Origin: Cryptomeria japonica
Lineage: Eukaryota > Streptophyta > Pinopsida > Cupressales > Cupressaceae
NCBI RefSeq assembly: GCF_030272615.1
Contig: NC_081411.1
Location: 180,814,977-180,878,976 of the forward strand
Direction: 5' to 3'
Length of the DNA: 64,000 nucleotides
Each line of letters starts with the position of its first letter. Position 1 is the first letter of the stretch. The position numbers and the translations under genes are program-made. The notes below the pieces were generated by a model that had not been told where the DNA came from, ran no database searches, and saw only the letters and a program-made list of their open reading frames with translations. Shown piece after piece: positions 23,982 to 34,904 of the stretch.

Positions 23982-26900
23982 TCAGAGCTTGACCAATTTC
24001 AAAATTTTTGGATAAGCCTTCTCCAATAACTCCATATAAGTATCCCAGCTAGTTATGAATGTGCCTCAAATAGATACAATTCCACTCAATAAATGTGCAA
24101 AATATTCTTTCTCATTTACCTTTTCCGGTGTGGGCTTTCCCACCATATCTATGCATTCTTTCTTGTGTACACAGAGTGAATCCAATTGTGGACTCACCAA
24201 GCCTCTCAAACTTCTAGCTCTTCAAATTATTTTGTCTCTTTCCTTCTCGAGAACAAAAATTTGGTTCTCAAAGATAAAAATTTGACCATCAATTGATGTA
24301 GTCAATGAAATTAATCCATCAAAAGAGTTAGCAATACTTGCAATTTTCTCCTGAATCTCTTTTATCTTTTTATCTACATTTGTTGTTAGTAGTTCAGTGT
24401 TACAATATACCCTATATATATTTGTACATTGTTTCAAATAAGTTTCTATTAGGATTAGCTTCTACTCAATATTTTTCTTCTCTATTTCAATTACCTGATC
24501 AAAAGCGGCTCTGTTAGCTCGAGTAAACCTTTCTAGTGCTTGTCAGTTATAGATTTGCTATAAGGATTGAAAGTCTTTTGATATGTGCTCAGTGATTACC
24601 TTAAGCTTGCTGGAAGGGCTCGCTTCATTTTCAATCTTACATTCTAGGACCAATCTATGTAGAATAGTGATTGATTGATCTATAATCCCGTTGTCTGTAG
24701 ATCCCTCCTTCATCATTTTTTGAGCAGCTATCATCATCATTTCAATGGGACTCATTTCTATGATGGTTTTCTTTTCTACTTGAGAAGTGTCAATTTACAA
24801 TAATGATGGGCCAACAACTGGTTCATGCCAGATTCCCCCATTTTCTCCTATGATGTTTTATCCTTTATAACCTCTTCACTTGCACCGGTGGCTTCACCAC
24901 TTGGTGTAGTCTATGTAACTGTTGTTTCCTCTATAGGAATAGTGTCCTGAATCTGTACATCTGTATTTACCGATGGCTCAATTTCAACTATCTTAATATT
25001 TTTCAAAACTGATGGTGAAGTACCCATAATCCCCTCTCCTTTTCCTTCAACCAAGGTATCTATAGTGTCTGTCTTGGTTTTTGGTGAAGTAAAGAATCCT
25101 CTATTTTCTGCCAAAAAATTAACCCATGCTTTTTATGTTTCCTTTATTATTTCATTCACTCTCCCTAGCATCAAACTAGTTATCCTATGTTTGCTATTGA
25201 AAAATTTTTTGTCTGCCACCTCAAGTGTCTTTTCCATTTCATCTAGAGCTATAGTAACACAGATAGATAGTAGTTCTTTAACTTTAATGTATTTATCCTC
25301 TTGTATAGTAGATAATCTTCTAACATCTAACATGCTATATAACTTAACCGATATTTGATTTTCTATCTATATTAAGGCTTTCTTATAGATATCCAAGTAT
25401 AATAGGACTGCTTCTTCTACCTCTCTCTATTCATCCTCCTCTAAGTTTTCATAATAAAATTTAACATTCTTTAGCATGCCATCTTTTGTGATTTCATCTA
25501 CCAATTCTGCACAAGTTTTAGGTGAAACCTTACCAGAATCAGTGTCATCCTTCTTTCTCCTCTTGACAGTACCAGATGCAGCTATAGGTGTAGATTTAGG
25601 TGCTTTCTTATGTGTTGGTAGCTTGATTGTGACCTTCCTAACCGGTTGCTTCTTTGCTTTCACCTTTTTTTCCTCCGATTTGTTCCTAACAACCCTTGAA
25701 ATGCTAACAGTGTGTCATCCTTTGATTTAGATTCTATAGTAACAGACTCAATATGAACTTCCGGATCCTTCCTCTTTCTGCCTTTCTCCGGGATAGAATC
25801 AATTAGTGCCTTGATGTCCTTTGAGACTTTTTACACAAACTTACTTATTTTTCCATCTTGTTTCTCCCTTTTCTTCTAGTTGAACTCTGTTTCAACCTCT
25901 TGAGTTTTCTGTTGTGTAGTTCCATAGGGCTTCATCTATTGGTGTATCAATTATCATTTTTGTGTAGGCGTCAAGAATTTGTGCATCTACCTCATAGCCC
26001 ATTTCTTTGATCCAAATATTTCATGTCTTAACTGCTTCCATGTGAGTCTCATCCTTTTTCACCATGAAGCAAATGTCAATAGAATATTTCTCTACAATAC
26101 GCTCAGGTACCCTTACCTTAGACCTCATATATTTTTGAAATGCCTTAAAATAACCCGATATCTTATCATCGCTTTGGCTTCCTAATGTAGCAATTGACTA
26201 CTTAAATTTTCTTCATATCGGAATGTCAAAAGTCCATTGTCTCTTACCAGAATTGGGTGAATCATTTAGAAAATATAGCATCAAGAAGAATAACAAGTTT
26301 CCATATAGGAAAGTGCCCTTCTTCTCACCCTTAATCTTTACTAAGTTGATTAACAACTCATCAAGCATCCAACCACATAGATCTAATTTTATATTATCTC
26401 TCATCATTTTGTATGCACCCAAAATGCATGAACTCGAAACAAAATTCAGTCGGTTTGACTGAGTTACCTTATATCTGATAATCATGCTACCAAATTTTAT
26501 GTTGGTGTCGATAATAGTGCTCACTTTCATGGATCTTTTTTCAGATGTAGCATCGATGATCTTCCTCACGAAGTTGTTTGAAACTTTCTTGTCTGGATGT
26601 TTCCCTACTGATGGCAAACCAATGATTGCCCGGATGACTTCCTTGGTGATTTTGTAAGGTCTATTTAGCCATATGAATTCCCCATGTACTTTGCTTAGGA
26701 CATATCTGCTTATCACATCCTCTAACTATGGAATATCCAAAATGTCTGTAAACCCTAGTTCTTCAATATGTTTATATGCCAGTTTGATCTTTCCAGATTC
26801 TCCCATTAGCTCACTAATATACATTCCCTTGATTTTTGAATTTCCCAAGTCCTCAATATGATAGTGAATATAAGCCCTAATATCCTCTACATATACAAAT

Positions 26901-27049
26901 CCCTTTGGAACACGAGAAAACACTCCAATCGAGTCTTCCAGGGTAGCTACACATGGATACCGCTTGAAAATTGGCTTGGGGTAGTCCTTAACCTCCATGA
27001 TAGTTGGGTTTGCAACAAAAATGGGAATAGAAGATGATCTTACTGCCAT
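23982..27049 (-). pseudogene. ORF2 of element D (unknown function), broken
   Basis: The start is ATG at 27049 (MAVRSSSIPIFVANP) and the likely end is the TGA at 23982-23984. Conserved blocks on the minus strand: ISRYVLSKVHGEFIWL...YKITKEVIRAIIGLP (about 26700-26610); GSMIIRYKVTQSNRLNFV; GNLLFFLMLYFLND...RQWTFDIPI to about 26216; and after a frameshift RIVEKYSIDICFMVKKDE...GYEVDAQ (about 26105-25980). A basic linker (MKAKKQPVRKVTIKLPTHKK at 25663) and helical blocks RRLSTIQEDKYIKVKELLS and ITSLMLGRVNEIIKET (25333-25133) match element C. The coiled C-terminal part includes KKIKEIQEKIASIANSFDGL (from about 24375). Several stops and frameshifts. It is the clearest second sequence for defining the ORF2 domain. 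Confidence 0.83.
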
Positions 27050-27422
27050 GTTTAAAGATAAATATTTCTTGATATCTTTCGGTGAAAACGTTCAAAAAAT
27101 TCTTCCAAACACCGGTGAAATCACTCAAGAAGAAATTGGATTGCCTCTAAATAGACTTTGATCACACTTCGTCACTCTAAATCACTCTAAAATCGCTCTG
27201 AATGCAGGGTGATTAACAATGAAGTGTATTCGACTTTTTAACAATCAAGAAAAACTCTAATCTTCGATTGACATAAATGACTACTAGTGAAAGATACCAG
27301 ATCTTTCTCAGAACATATCCATGCTGGATAATCCTCTCCAATGTCTAGAACATCTTCCAAAACCTCTTCCCGGGGCATATGCAACATCTTCATGAATTTT
27401 TCCTACCCCTAAGGTATCTACC
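27050..27422 (-). other. ORF1-ORF2 spacer of element D
   Basis: About 370 bases without credible coding potential between the ORF1 stop and the ORF2 start. Confidence 0.6.
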
Positions 27423-27932
27423 TTAGTTACCGGATGAGCTTCTTGTTGGTGAAGGAGTAGCCTCTTCTACTGGATAAGTAACTGGGACATTCCCATATGA
27501 TGATTTTTCTTCAGTATTTCTAACCCATCTCTGAGTATGATCTTGCTGGATTTCTTTAACCTTCTCTTTTCCTTTCTAATTTGATCCTCCATTACTAACT
27601 GGTGGATTTCTGCCTCTATAGAACTTAGCAATATGTCCAACTTCATTATATGCATAACATGTAACTTTGTTCTTTTGAGTTGCTTTGCTAAATCCAGTGA
27701 AATTGCTTGACCTACATTGATTAGACATATGTCCAAATTTTCCACAAGCATAGCATTTTACATTCATTCTACAATCTTCTGTCTTATGACCAAACTTATT
27801 GCATTTAGAACACTTACTGGAAGCAAAATCAAGGTTATGATTTTCTTTGTTTCTATATTGCCTAGCCATGTGACCAAATCTATTGCAAACAAAACATCTA
27901 CCATTGAATTTATAAGCATTGAGTTGTCTTAC
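27423..27932 (-). pseudogene. ORF1 (gag-like) of element D, knuckle half only
   Basis: Only the C-terminal half survives, starting at RQLNAYKFNGR, which matches RQPNAHKFNDR in element C. Four knuckle units are visible: CFVCNRFGHMARQY (last Cys lost), CSKCNKFGHKTEDC, CYACGKFGHMSNQC and CYAYNEVGHIAKFY (two Cys lost). A serine- and proline-rich tail ends ...SSSGN-stop at 27423-27425. The coiled-coil N-terminus and its start codon are missing because the sequence upstream of 27933 is LTR. The open frame continues a little into LTR sequence, giving a spurious N-terminus (MILICVFGLL). Confidence 0.83.
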
Positions 27933-28680
27933 CGGTAAAGCAAGCAATAAGCCAAACACACAAATGAGAATCATAACAAATAGATTTATTCGTCGAAAAC
28001 CTCAAAGAGAAAAAACCATGGTGGGATTTATGGCCCAAAATATCAATCCACTGGCCATATGAAGAGATATTACAACTTGCAGGAAGGCTTACAGCCTAGA
28101 GCACATTGCTCAATCACAATATGAGCCTCACTGACTACATAAAATTCTAGACAACAATTTGGAGAAGTGTGAACTACTAAGATAGCATCTTCTATGTGAG
28201 AATATAGATATGGTCTGAAACCCTAAACCCCTTTACCAGAATAACCTTACAATAAATTCCTCATATACATAATCTCTCTGAATAATTTCGCATCATATTA
28301 CATTCACATATCCATTATATCCATTCATAATGATCTAATCAAACTAACGTATATACCCTATACAAATTTTATTTCTTATGTCGGCTTACAAAGATATATA
28401 CAATATCTAATTATATGTCAGCCAGATAACATAAATATATAAACATTAAAACAAATTGCCGATGCCAGATCCAAGATATGTTAGCCTCCAATATTGATAA
28501 CCTTTACTATATCATATCGGCCTTCATTACCAGTGACCAAAGAAATCTTTCTAACCTGCCGGTGCCGGTGTAGAATCTATGAAGTGCCTGCCAGTACACC
28601 ATATCAAGTAAGAACACAAAATCATGTTGCCATCAATGACAACATAGTGAAACTAACCAATAGAGTGTCAATTTCCAACA
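27933..28680 (-). repeat. 5' LTR of element D, truncated at its 3' end
   Basis: The plus-strand right end, AATTTCCAACA at 28680, is the LTR start. The U5 module (complement of CCACCATGGTTTTTTC, near 28010-28025) is present. The LTR end, C-rich tract and PBS are absent, and the sequence passes directly into mid-ORF1 near 27933. Confidence 0.85.
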
Positions 28681-28685
28681 TAAGG
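28681..28685 (+). repeat. target-site duplication of element D, right copy
   Basis: TAAGG, identical to 23025-23029. Confidence 0.93.
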
Positions 28686-28858
28686 TTGATTGTATAAAGG
28701 CCATGGGACAACTTATTCTATCTAAATTTAAAGATATAGAAATTCAATCATATGTATTTAGTGTATTTCTTAAAAGTTTGGATAACTTGAAGAGTGGGTG
28801 GGACACTCACCTAGGAATTTTGAAGAACAATTTTGCTGATATCTTCAAGTACTTGTAA
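28686..28858 (+). pseudogene. ORF2 of element C, 3' end
   Basis: Removing D and one TAAGG restores the reading ...LDTILSNKV then DCIKAMGQLILSKFKD, continuing in one open frame to a TAA at 28856-28858. The final residues (...GWDTHLGILKNNFADIFKYL) resemble the end of ORF2 of element D (...SWDTYMELLEKAYPKIL). This defines the C-terminus of the family. Confidence 0.82.
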
Positions 28859-29083
28859 AGTCTCTGACAAATATCTTTATATATACATTTTTGACAACAA
28901 CCCATCTTTGGCATTACTGGCAAAGGGGGAGAGTAAGTGAAAAAATACAATAGAAGAGTGTAATTAAAGGTTTCAAAATTCTTTATCTAAGGGGGAGCCT
29001 TAGAAACTATTTTGATCCAGTGTACAAATTTCAACACTTAGCCATTTTTCACGGGTGTTGCCATCAATGCTAAAGGGGAGAAT
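28859..29083 (+). promoter_or_regulatory. purine-tract region of element C
   Basis: Three purine runs: 28921-28932, 28989-28997 and 29071-29082. The last abuts the LTR and is preceded by GTTGCCATCAATG. No coding sequence. Confidence 0.78.
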
Positions 29084-30049
29084 TATTGGCAATTGACACT
29101 CATCTGATGGCTGCTAATGGTTGATTATTGGTCTATGGTTGTCATTGATGGAAAATCTTTATGAGATTCCTTTCTGGTAATCATGGATCTTGATTTCCAT
29201 AAGCGGATGTCAACCGGTAGCCAGTTAACTGGTATTTTAGGATGAAGAGAGTAGTTTTGGTCCAGAAGCTTTATGTTGATTGTGGTGCTATGAATTGTGT
29301 ATGGCATGATTGAGATGACATAAAGACATCATTTTATCATTTTTTTTATGATCCGCATTTATCTTTGGTGATTCGGTCAAGCCGACATAAGCCTACACAT
29401 TACAATAGCAGACCAACTTGGTGAATGATATATTTTATGATTGCAGATATAAGACTAGTGTGGATGATCTTTTTGGTGTATGGTATGATTGTATGTGAGT
29501 GAGTGGTGATCGAAAATACTTTGTAGCGCAGTTTCACATGCTTATTCTTGATCTGATAGCTCACTGAAACATAGAACAGGGCAAGATAGAGTAGAGAAGT
29601 AGAGGTGATCTATTCAAAATATTTGGCACTTAAACGGAACTCATCCAGGCATTGTAGATGCTATTTTAGAGTTCTATCATTTTAATTTCATTACGGTAAT
29701 CAATTTGTAAGGCAATGAGCCTTCCAGGGTTATAGCCCTTATTTTAAGTGAGCAATAAGCTCTAGGTAGTATGCTTGAATTCTTGTGTATTCCCCCTCAT
29801 GTAATATCATTTTCTTTTGGCAATAGTGGAATAATATTGTGGGTTCAAATCCCACTATGGTTTTTCCCATTTGGGTTTCCACGTAAAAATTTTAGTGGTA
29901 TGATCTTGTGGTTGATTGTTTTACGTTTCTGCATTTCAGTTTCATGCTTATGCTTCTGGTGGTTTAAAGTTAAATTAGAAAATCTAATAACTGGTAAATC
30001 ACTGATTCATTCCCCCCCCACCTTCTATCAGTGATCCCTAATTCCAACA
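29084..30049 (+). repeat. 3' LTR of element C
   Basis: 966 bp, collinear with 17391-18351. The starting TG has mutated to TA; the end reads TTCCAACA. Confidence 0.9.
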
Positions 30050-30054
30050 ACATA
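30050..30054 (+). repeat. target-site duplication of element C, right copy
   Basis: ACATA, identical to 17386-17390. Confidence 0.93.
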
Positions 30055-30487
30055 TTTGTAATCTAGATAGTCTCTATTATAATGGTTTTTCATTGTTTAA
30101 TTTTTTTTTTAAAAATTGGTGTTCAAATATATTTTTGAAGTCATTATTTTGTATGGAGATTGATTTGGCCTTCAAGTTATAGGTCAAACTAAGTCCAAGC
30201 CAAAGGGTTATCTCTCCAAGTCATTTACCAATCCAAAATTTGAAACTTTTAGAAATAGGATCCCGTATCCTCAACAGGATCCCATTTAGGACACGAGATC
30301 CCATTTTTGGTACGGGATCCCATTTTATTTGCATTGTATTTAAAAAAAATGTGTTTATCTATAGAATTTACTTTAAGTGATAAAACATGTCCTTTTGTAC
30401 AACTTTTTATGTAATATTTAATAATCTAGTTGTCTTGTGGATGCTCTTTTGTTGTAATTTATATCTATTTTTTGAAGGTGGAAATAA
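30055..30487. other. noncoding stretch with GGATCCC repeats
   Basis: No coding sequence. Four related GATCCC phrases occur at 30258-30325; the first (GGATCCCGTATCC) and last (GGTACGGGATCC) form a 12-13-bp inverted pair with one mismatch. Confidence 0.5.
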
Positions 30488-31606
30488 TTGCATTATCTTT
30501 TAGTTATGCAGTCTAAACAACGTCAAAAGAAGAAACACAAGAGGGAAATGATTGCGGAGGAAATTCAAGCAGAAAGAAAGAAGGAGGCCAAATGTCAAAG
30601 AGATAGAAGAATGAGGACTCGAAAAATGAATAATCCAGATGCTTCTGGGTCCACAACAATGAAAGAGACAAACATTCAAGATGATGCATTGGGGGATAAG
30701 ATGAATGTAGATTCAATGCAATTATGGATGATTTTGATGTGGATGATACAATTATAGAGATTAATCCAGGTACTACAACCTCAAATCTAGGTACATCTTC
30801 AAATTATCTAGTTACAAATTTAAATCCTTCTTTGAAAGACATGGATAATTTGATTATAGATGATATTCATGTTGATGATTTACTAGAAGCTGGATATACC
30901 AATGTTGAGATTGATACAATTGTTCATGATAAAGTAAAACAGATTAGAGATGTTGAAAATTAAAACCCTCGTGTTAGTGAAGATGAAATTCCTTTGAATG
31001 TTGAAAGTGAAAATGTTTATGAACATGGTGAAAATTAAAATCCCCCTATTGTTGAAGATGAGGGAAACATTTTTATAAAAAAAATTATTTTTTTGGGATA
31101 ATCTTCCTAGTAAGATTTCTTGGAGACATAAGAACTTATGCCAATAGAATATACAAAGAATTTTTTTATTGAAAAAAACATGCAATTCAATGTCAACCAA
31201 TGATGCAATTAATGAGAATGTGGAAAATGAGAAAAGTGACGAAAAACTAGGCATCTTTGTGAAACCAACAAAAAAGGATGAATTGGTTAAGCATGCTATG
31301 TCTACTATTGCAAGTGTCATTGAATATATTGGAATAAAGATTTGATCTAAAGATAAGAATGCGGCATGATGAGCTATAACAATTGCTATAGTTAATAAAA
31401 CAACCTTGAATAAATTGATGGTAAGCAACATTAGTGGAATTTTAAAGATGCATCCTAAAATATTGGAAAGAGTAGCTAAAAGAAGAGAAAGTATTGAAAA
31501 TGATCCAATCAACCAAAGTTGGAGTTTTAGTGGTATAATTCCAAGATCAGATATGAAATTGAATATTGAAAAGTTTTGGCATGATAATACATGGGTATCA
31601 TCTAGT
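30488..31606 (+). pseudogene. gene remnant J, 5' part (uncharacterised plant transposase-like family)
   Basis: Decayed coding sequence starting near ATG 30508 (MQSKQRQKKKHKREMIAEE), with a basic N-terminus and an acidic D/I-rich middle (30724-30960). Frameshifts lie near 30715 and 31080, and stops near 30961 and 31036 and at about 31344 and 31367. The last 200 bases are a continuous open stretch encoding ISGILKMHPKILERVAKRR...WSFSGIIPRSDMK...VEKFW-like text ending WVSS at the insertion point of element F. I recall this layout (long charged N-terminus, a K(x)hx(R)R helix, then F.. D NTRVS) from uncharacterised plant proteins, but I cannot name the family. It continues at 34905. Confidence 0.6.
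31602..31606 (+). repeat. target-site duplication of element F, left copy
   Basis: CTAGT before the TGTTG of the LTR. The right copy is CTAAT (34905-34909), one mismatch. Confidence 0.75.
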
Positions 31607-32852
31607 TGTTGTTCAGGTTGAAAGAACTCGAATACTGAGAGGGGGGATTTGAATTAGTATTCCCAAAATTTTTTTTTTTTTTACCCTTATAACCTTCCAC
31701 TTAAATATCAAACAAAATTGGCTAGTATATAATAGTTAATGCAAAATAAACATGAAGGACACAATCACAAGATAAACACCAGATTTTATAGGTCTAGAAA
31801 ATCCAAACGGGAAAAACCATAGAGAGTGTTAACTCTCAAGAGAATATAACTAGTTGTATTTGTTTTTTCAAAGAGGTATGGCCCACTATCGGGTGGCTCA
31901 CTGCCGAATTGCTCACTATAGATACAACAAAGAGATGGCTAGCTATTAGAATTCTTATTGAAAGTAAAAGGGTTGAATTGAATAGGATAGCATCTCCAAA
32001 TGCATGGGATTAGTTCTAAGGTTAATCTCAAATTACAAATCTCAAATCCTACAACAAATCCAATTAGAGATCTATGCACAACTATCCTACACTAGGTCTA
32101 GTAAAGGACTATTGCACTACTGCAACACTATATGTTTTTGTTGTTCGCAACATGTACTTCACACAATGCAATCTTCACTACCAAATTTTACACAACACAC
32201 ACCTTCACACACTTAGCCTATTCTTCTATTTCTTCTTGCATATGCTACTACATATGTATATGTATATATACTAGAGGATACATATGCAAAATAGTGTGTC
32301 ATCCAAACCTAAAAGATTACCAATATGCTCTTATCGGCCTCCAAAAGACTTCTAGATGCTTCCTTTAAATACTTCTATTTCCAATGCATACACCAAGATT
32401 ATCTAAATGGGGCAGGATCATCTGAACCCAAGAATACTGACCCATTATCACAAAGTAAATTTTAATATCTCCAAAATGAGACTCCTCGTGTACCAAGAAA
32501 AACCAAAATATAAAACTCAAAAAGATACTTCTGACAATTATCGAGGTAGCTAACATTGAGACACATAACTGATAACAAGATCAATGAGAAATCCTAAAAC
32601 TGAGATTATGAGATCAATAAGAACTCTAGAAAACCTCAAAACTCATCATCCAGAGTTGTCCATAATGTATTACCTTTATCACACTGCATAATGACTTCTG
32701 ACCAAAACAACAATACTGACTCCATGCACCATTCATAACATTCATAACATCTAGACTAATATCTGAACCACATACACAATCTATCCCAAAATAGATAGTA
32801 GGTTTTTATATCAATGAAAACATTATTCACACAAGTCTAACAATCTCCAACA
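31607..32852 (-). repeat. 3' LTR of element F
   Basis: 1,246 bp. It starts TGTTGTTCAGGTTG on the plus strand (the element's LTR end), with the C-rich U5 end visible as ACTGAGAGGGGGGATTTG. The U5 module GGGAAAAACCAT lies at about 31808, and it ends AATCTCCAACA. The last ~330 bases match 34578-34904. Confidence 0.85.
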
Positions 32853-32970
32853 ATCTCCCCCTTTATCATTGATGGAAAAATATATTCAAGACAATTGTGC
32901 ACAACTCCTACTTACTCATGCAACTCCTCAAATATATATTCCTTTCTCCCCCTTTTGACATCAAGAATAA
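32853..32970 (-). promoter_or_regulatory. purine tracts of element F
   Basis: On the minus strand AAAGGGGGAGAT (complement of 32853-32864) abuts the 3' LTR and is preceded by the CATCAATG motif. A second tract (complement of about 32945-32957) lies upstream. Confidence 0.75.
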
Positions 32971-33019
32971 AACATTCTAGAAAGAAAGAAGGAAAGAACA
33001 AATATATACACCAAAACTT

Positions 33020-34576
33020 TTAGTTGCTCATCTTTGGAATTAGAAACTTGTATTTTTCTTTCAGATCCATAAGAAGAACTTCCCAAGAATATATAGCTAG
33101 TTTGATAGTTACTGAAAGACTTCTGCACTCAACCAACACATCGACTAAATTTAAAAAACTATCTAGAGTAGATGGATTCTTCTCATACTCGACTGCATTC
33201 TCAAGCAGTTCTAAAAAATACTCTAGCTTAGCTTTAACAATCTCCTTGACTTTACAAAACATGCTCACAAAGTCTTCGTTCTGCCTTTCCAACAACAAGA
33301 GCTCAAATTGAAGAGAATCAACTCTTTTCTTCTACTCACCATTCTTATCATTTAGAAAATCAAACGAATTGCCTATATTTGTTAGTTCATCTTCTATAAC
33401 ATCAATCTTACTTTTTTGCTTCATTGCAACTGTTGGCCAAGCATAAGGGCTTCACTTAGTGAGTTTGGGTTATAGCATGTGCATTCATGGAATACTAAAG
33501 AATCCTCCTATTTTTAAAAAGTACTTCCCTAAAATCCTTTTTTGTCACCCCCTCCTAATACACAACCTGAATTAAAAGACCCCCTATTCTCACCAAATAT
33601 TGTTTTTTTTCATAGTCTAAATTAAAAATCCCTTTATTTTCATTGATAGGAAATATATTGTACCCTAATTTTGGGGATATTAAATCCCCGAATATGAATG
33701 CACATGGTATAATATTGCCTAGCTAGTGAAGCCCCTATATGACCAAGAAATACAATACTTGTAGATTCTTTTAGCACTACAGATATAGATTCTCAACTCC
33801 TCAATACATGTTGATAAGTACTTTTGTGCATCAATATATTAATTCAGAAAATTCAATATTTCCAGACCCTTTTCCTTAACTGACTTCGTAGATATTCTTT
33901 CTTTTAGAACCTAATTCAAATATTTCAGAAGAAGATTATAGATATCTTCAGGGCTCATGTTGTTCTGGATCAAATGCTTCATTAGAATATTCTCAATTCT
34001 GTCGGACTCGATTGAAGCTAGACATTTCACACCAATCTTCTTGATTTCATCCATATTGTCAACTAGTTTTAGCAAATTAGACTCATCATTTAAATCTCCA
34101 ACTTCTTGTTCTACAACTTCTAAATCTCCTTTAGCTATAGGTGATTCGAGATCATCAATTATCACAATGTCTTCTACCTTGCTTCTCTTTGGCCTAGAAA
34201 TACTGATGGGAATAGGCTATTTCCTTTTCTTCTTTCTAGAAGACAAATCTCCAAAATCAGAAGAGAAAGATACAGAAACTGGGCCAACACTCTACATGTC
34301 CATAAATAATTTTAAATAGACATTGTAAACTTCTTCTTTGTTAGCCAGACTAGTTAAATACCTAAACATTTGCCTTGCAATTGGAATAGTAGACTCCCAT
34401 ATAACATTATCTTTTTTTGAAAGGGATTCCAAATAGTGAATAACCAAACTCACTAGTAATGACCCAAACCAGAAAGCATAATTCTTCTCTTTTGTCATCT
34501 TAATATTTTCCAACAATAATTATTTAAGCAATTAACACAACTTGAATGATTAGTTCTCCGTCACTAGTATATGTGT
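33020..34576 (-). pseudogene. ORF2 remnant of element F
   Basis: Minus-strand decayed coding sequence. Nearest the 5' LTR, the segment from 34516 reads KNYAFWFGSLLVSLVIHYLE...NVIWESTIPIARQM. This aligns with the FKFG...LYF...W...PIA block of ORF2 in A-D. Downstream are acidic and helical segments (34165-33911: LVDNMDEIKKIGVKCLASIE). After the small inverted-repeat element comes a coiled C-terminal stretch (about 33425-33020: IEDELTNIGNSFDFLNDK, and LLERQNEDFVSMFCKVKEIV). IGNSFDFL parallels IANSFDGL in element D. This is the fifth ORF2 copy in the window, and it lacks the N-terminal third. Confidence 0.75.
33446..33735. mobile_element. small inverted-repeat (MITE-like) element
   Basis: About 290 bp with roughly 45-bp imperfect terminal inverted repeats. 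The left end GGGCTTCACT...CATGTGCATTCAT mirrors the right end ATGAATGCACATG...AGTGAAGCCC. A TA dinucleotide flanks each end (33444-33445 and 33736-33737), which may be a target duplication. There is no coding capacity. It interrupts the ORF2 remnant of F. It is best described as a nonautonomous DNA transposon; the family is not assigned. Confidence 0.72.
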
Positions 34577-34577
34577 C

Positions 34578-34904
34578 ATATATACTGTAATTGTTGAGGG
34601 AACTAACATTGGGACACATAATTGATACCAAGATCAATGAGAAATCCTAACATCAAGATTCTGAGATTAATGAAAAGTCTAGGAAACCTTAAAACTCATC
34701 ATCCAGAGTTGTTCATAATGTGTTCCCGTTATCACGCTTCATAATGACTTCTAACCAAAACAACAACACTGACTGCATACAACTTTCAGAACATTCATAA
34801 CATCCGGACTAATATCCGAACTGCATACACTATCTGACCCAAACCAGATAGCAGGTTTGACATCAATGACAACATTATTCACACAATTCTAACAATCTCC
34901 AACA
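34578..34904 (-). repeat. 5' LTR of element F, fragment
   Basis: It matches the last ~330 bases of 31607-32852, for example around 'aacattgggacacataattgata' and 'catcatccagagttgt'. The rest of the LTR has been deleted. Confidence 0.85.

Larger units (their letters stand above)
23030..28680 (-). mobile_element. element D: pol-less two-ORF LTR retrotransposon, 5' deleted, nested in C
   Basis: Minus-strand element, 5,651 bp, with a perfect TAAGG duplication. Left to right it shows the 3' LTR, purine tract, ORF2, spacer, ORF1 (3' half only) and 5' LTR (3' end missing). LTRs in the element sense begin TGTTGGCAATTGACAC, or TGTTGGAAATTGACAC in the 5' copy. The PBS, the last part of the 5' LTR and the coiled-coil half of ORF1 are absent, joined near 27933. 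C and D are relatives: they share LTR starts and closely similar ORF1 and ORF2 blocks. Confidence 0.92.
17391..30049 (+). mobile_element. element C: pol-less two-ORF LTR retrotransposon, split by element D
   Basis: 12,659 bp including the 5,651-bp insertion D. The LTRs (about 961 and 966 bp) begin TGTTGCCAATTGACAC / TATTGGCAATTGACAC and end near ATTCCAA(CA), and a perfect ACATA duplication flanks the unit. PBS, ORF1, ORF2 and purine tracts follow the order seen in A and B, and no pol is visible. LTR termini and ORFs are more eroded than in B, suggesting greater age. Confidence 0.92.
31607..34904 (-). mobile_element. element F: internally deleted pol-less LTR retrotransposon inserted in J
   Basis: Minus-strand element with a full 3' LTR on the left, purine tracts, an ORF2 remnant and only the first ~330 bases of the 5' LTR on the right. 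PBS, ORF1 and the N-terminus of ORF2 are deleted. It carries a small inverted-repeat element. Removing F together with one duplication copy makes the J reading frame continuous across the junction, which supports both boundaries. Confidence 0.85.

Noticed and set aside
30883..31512. Minus-strand 209-codon frame, the longest in its area
   Set aside because: It is antisense to J, whose plus-strand text is family-like; the minus product is hydrophobic low-information sequence.
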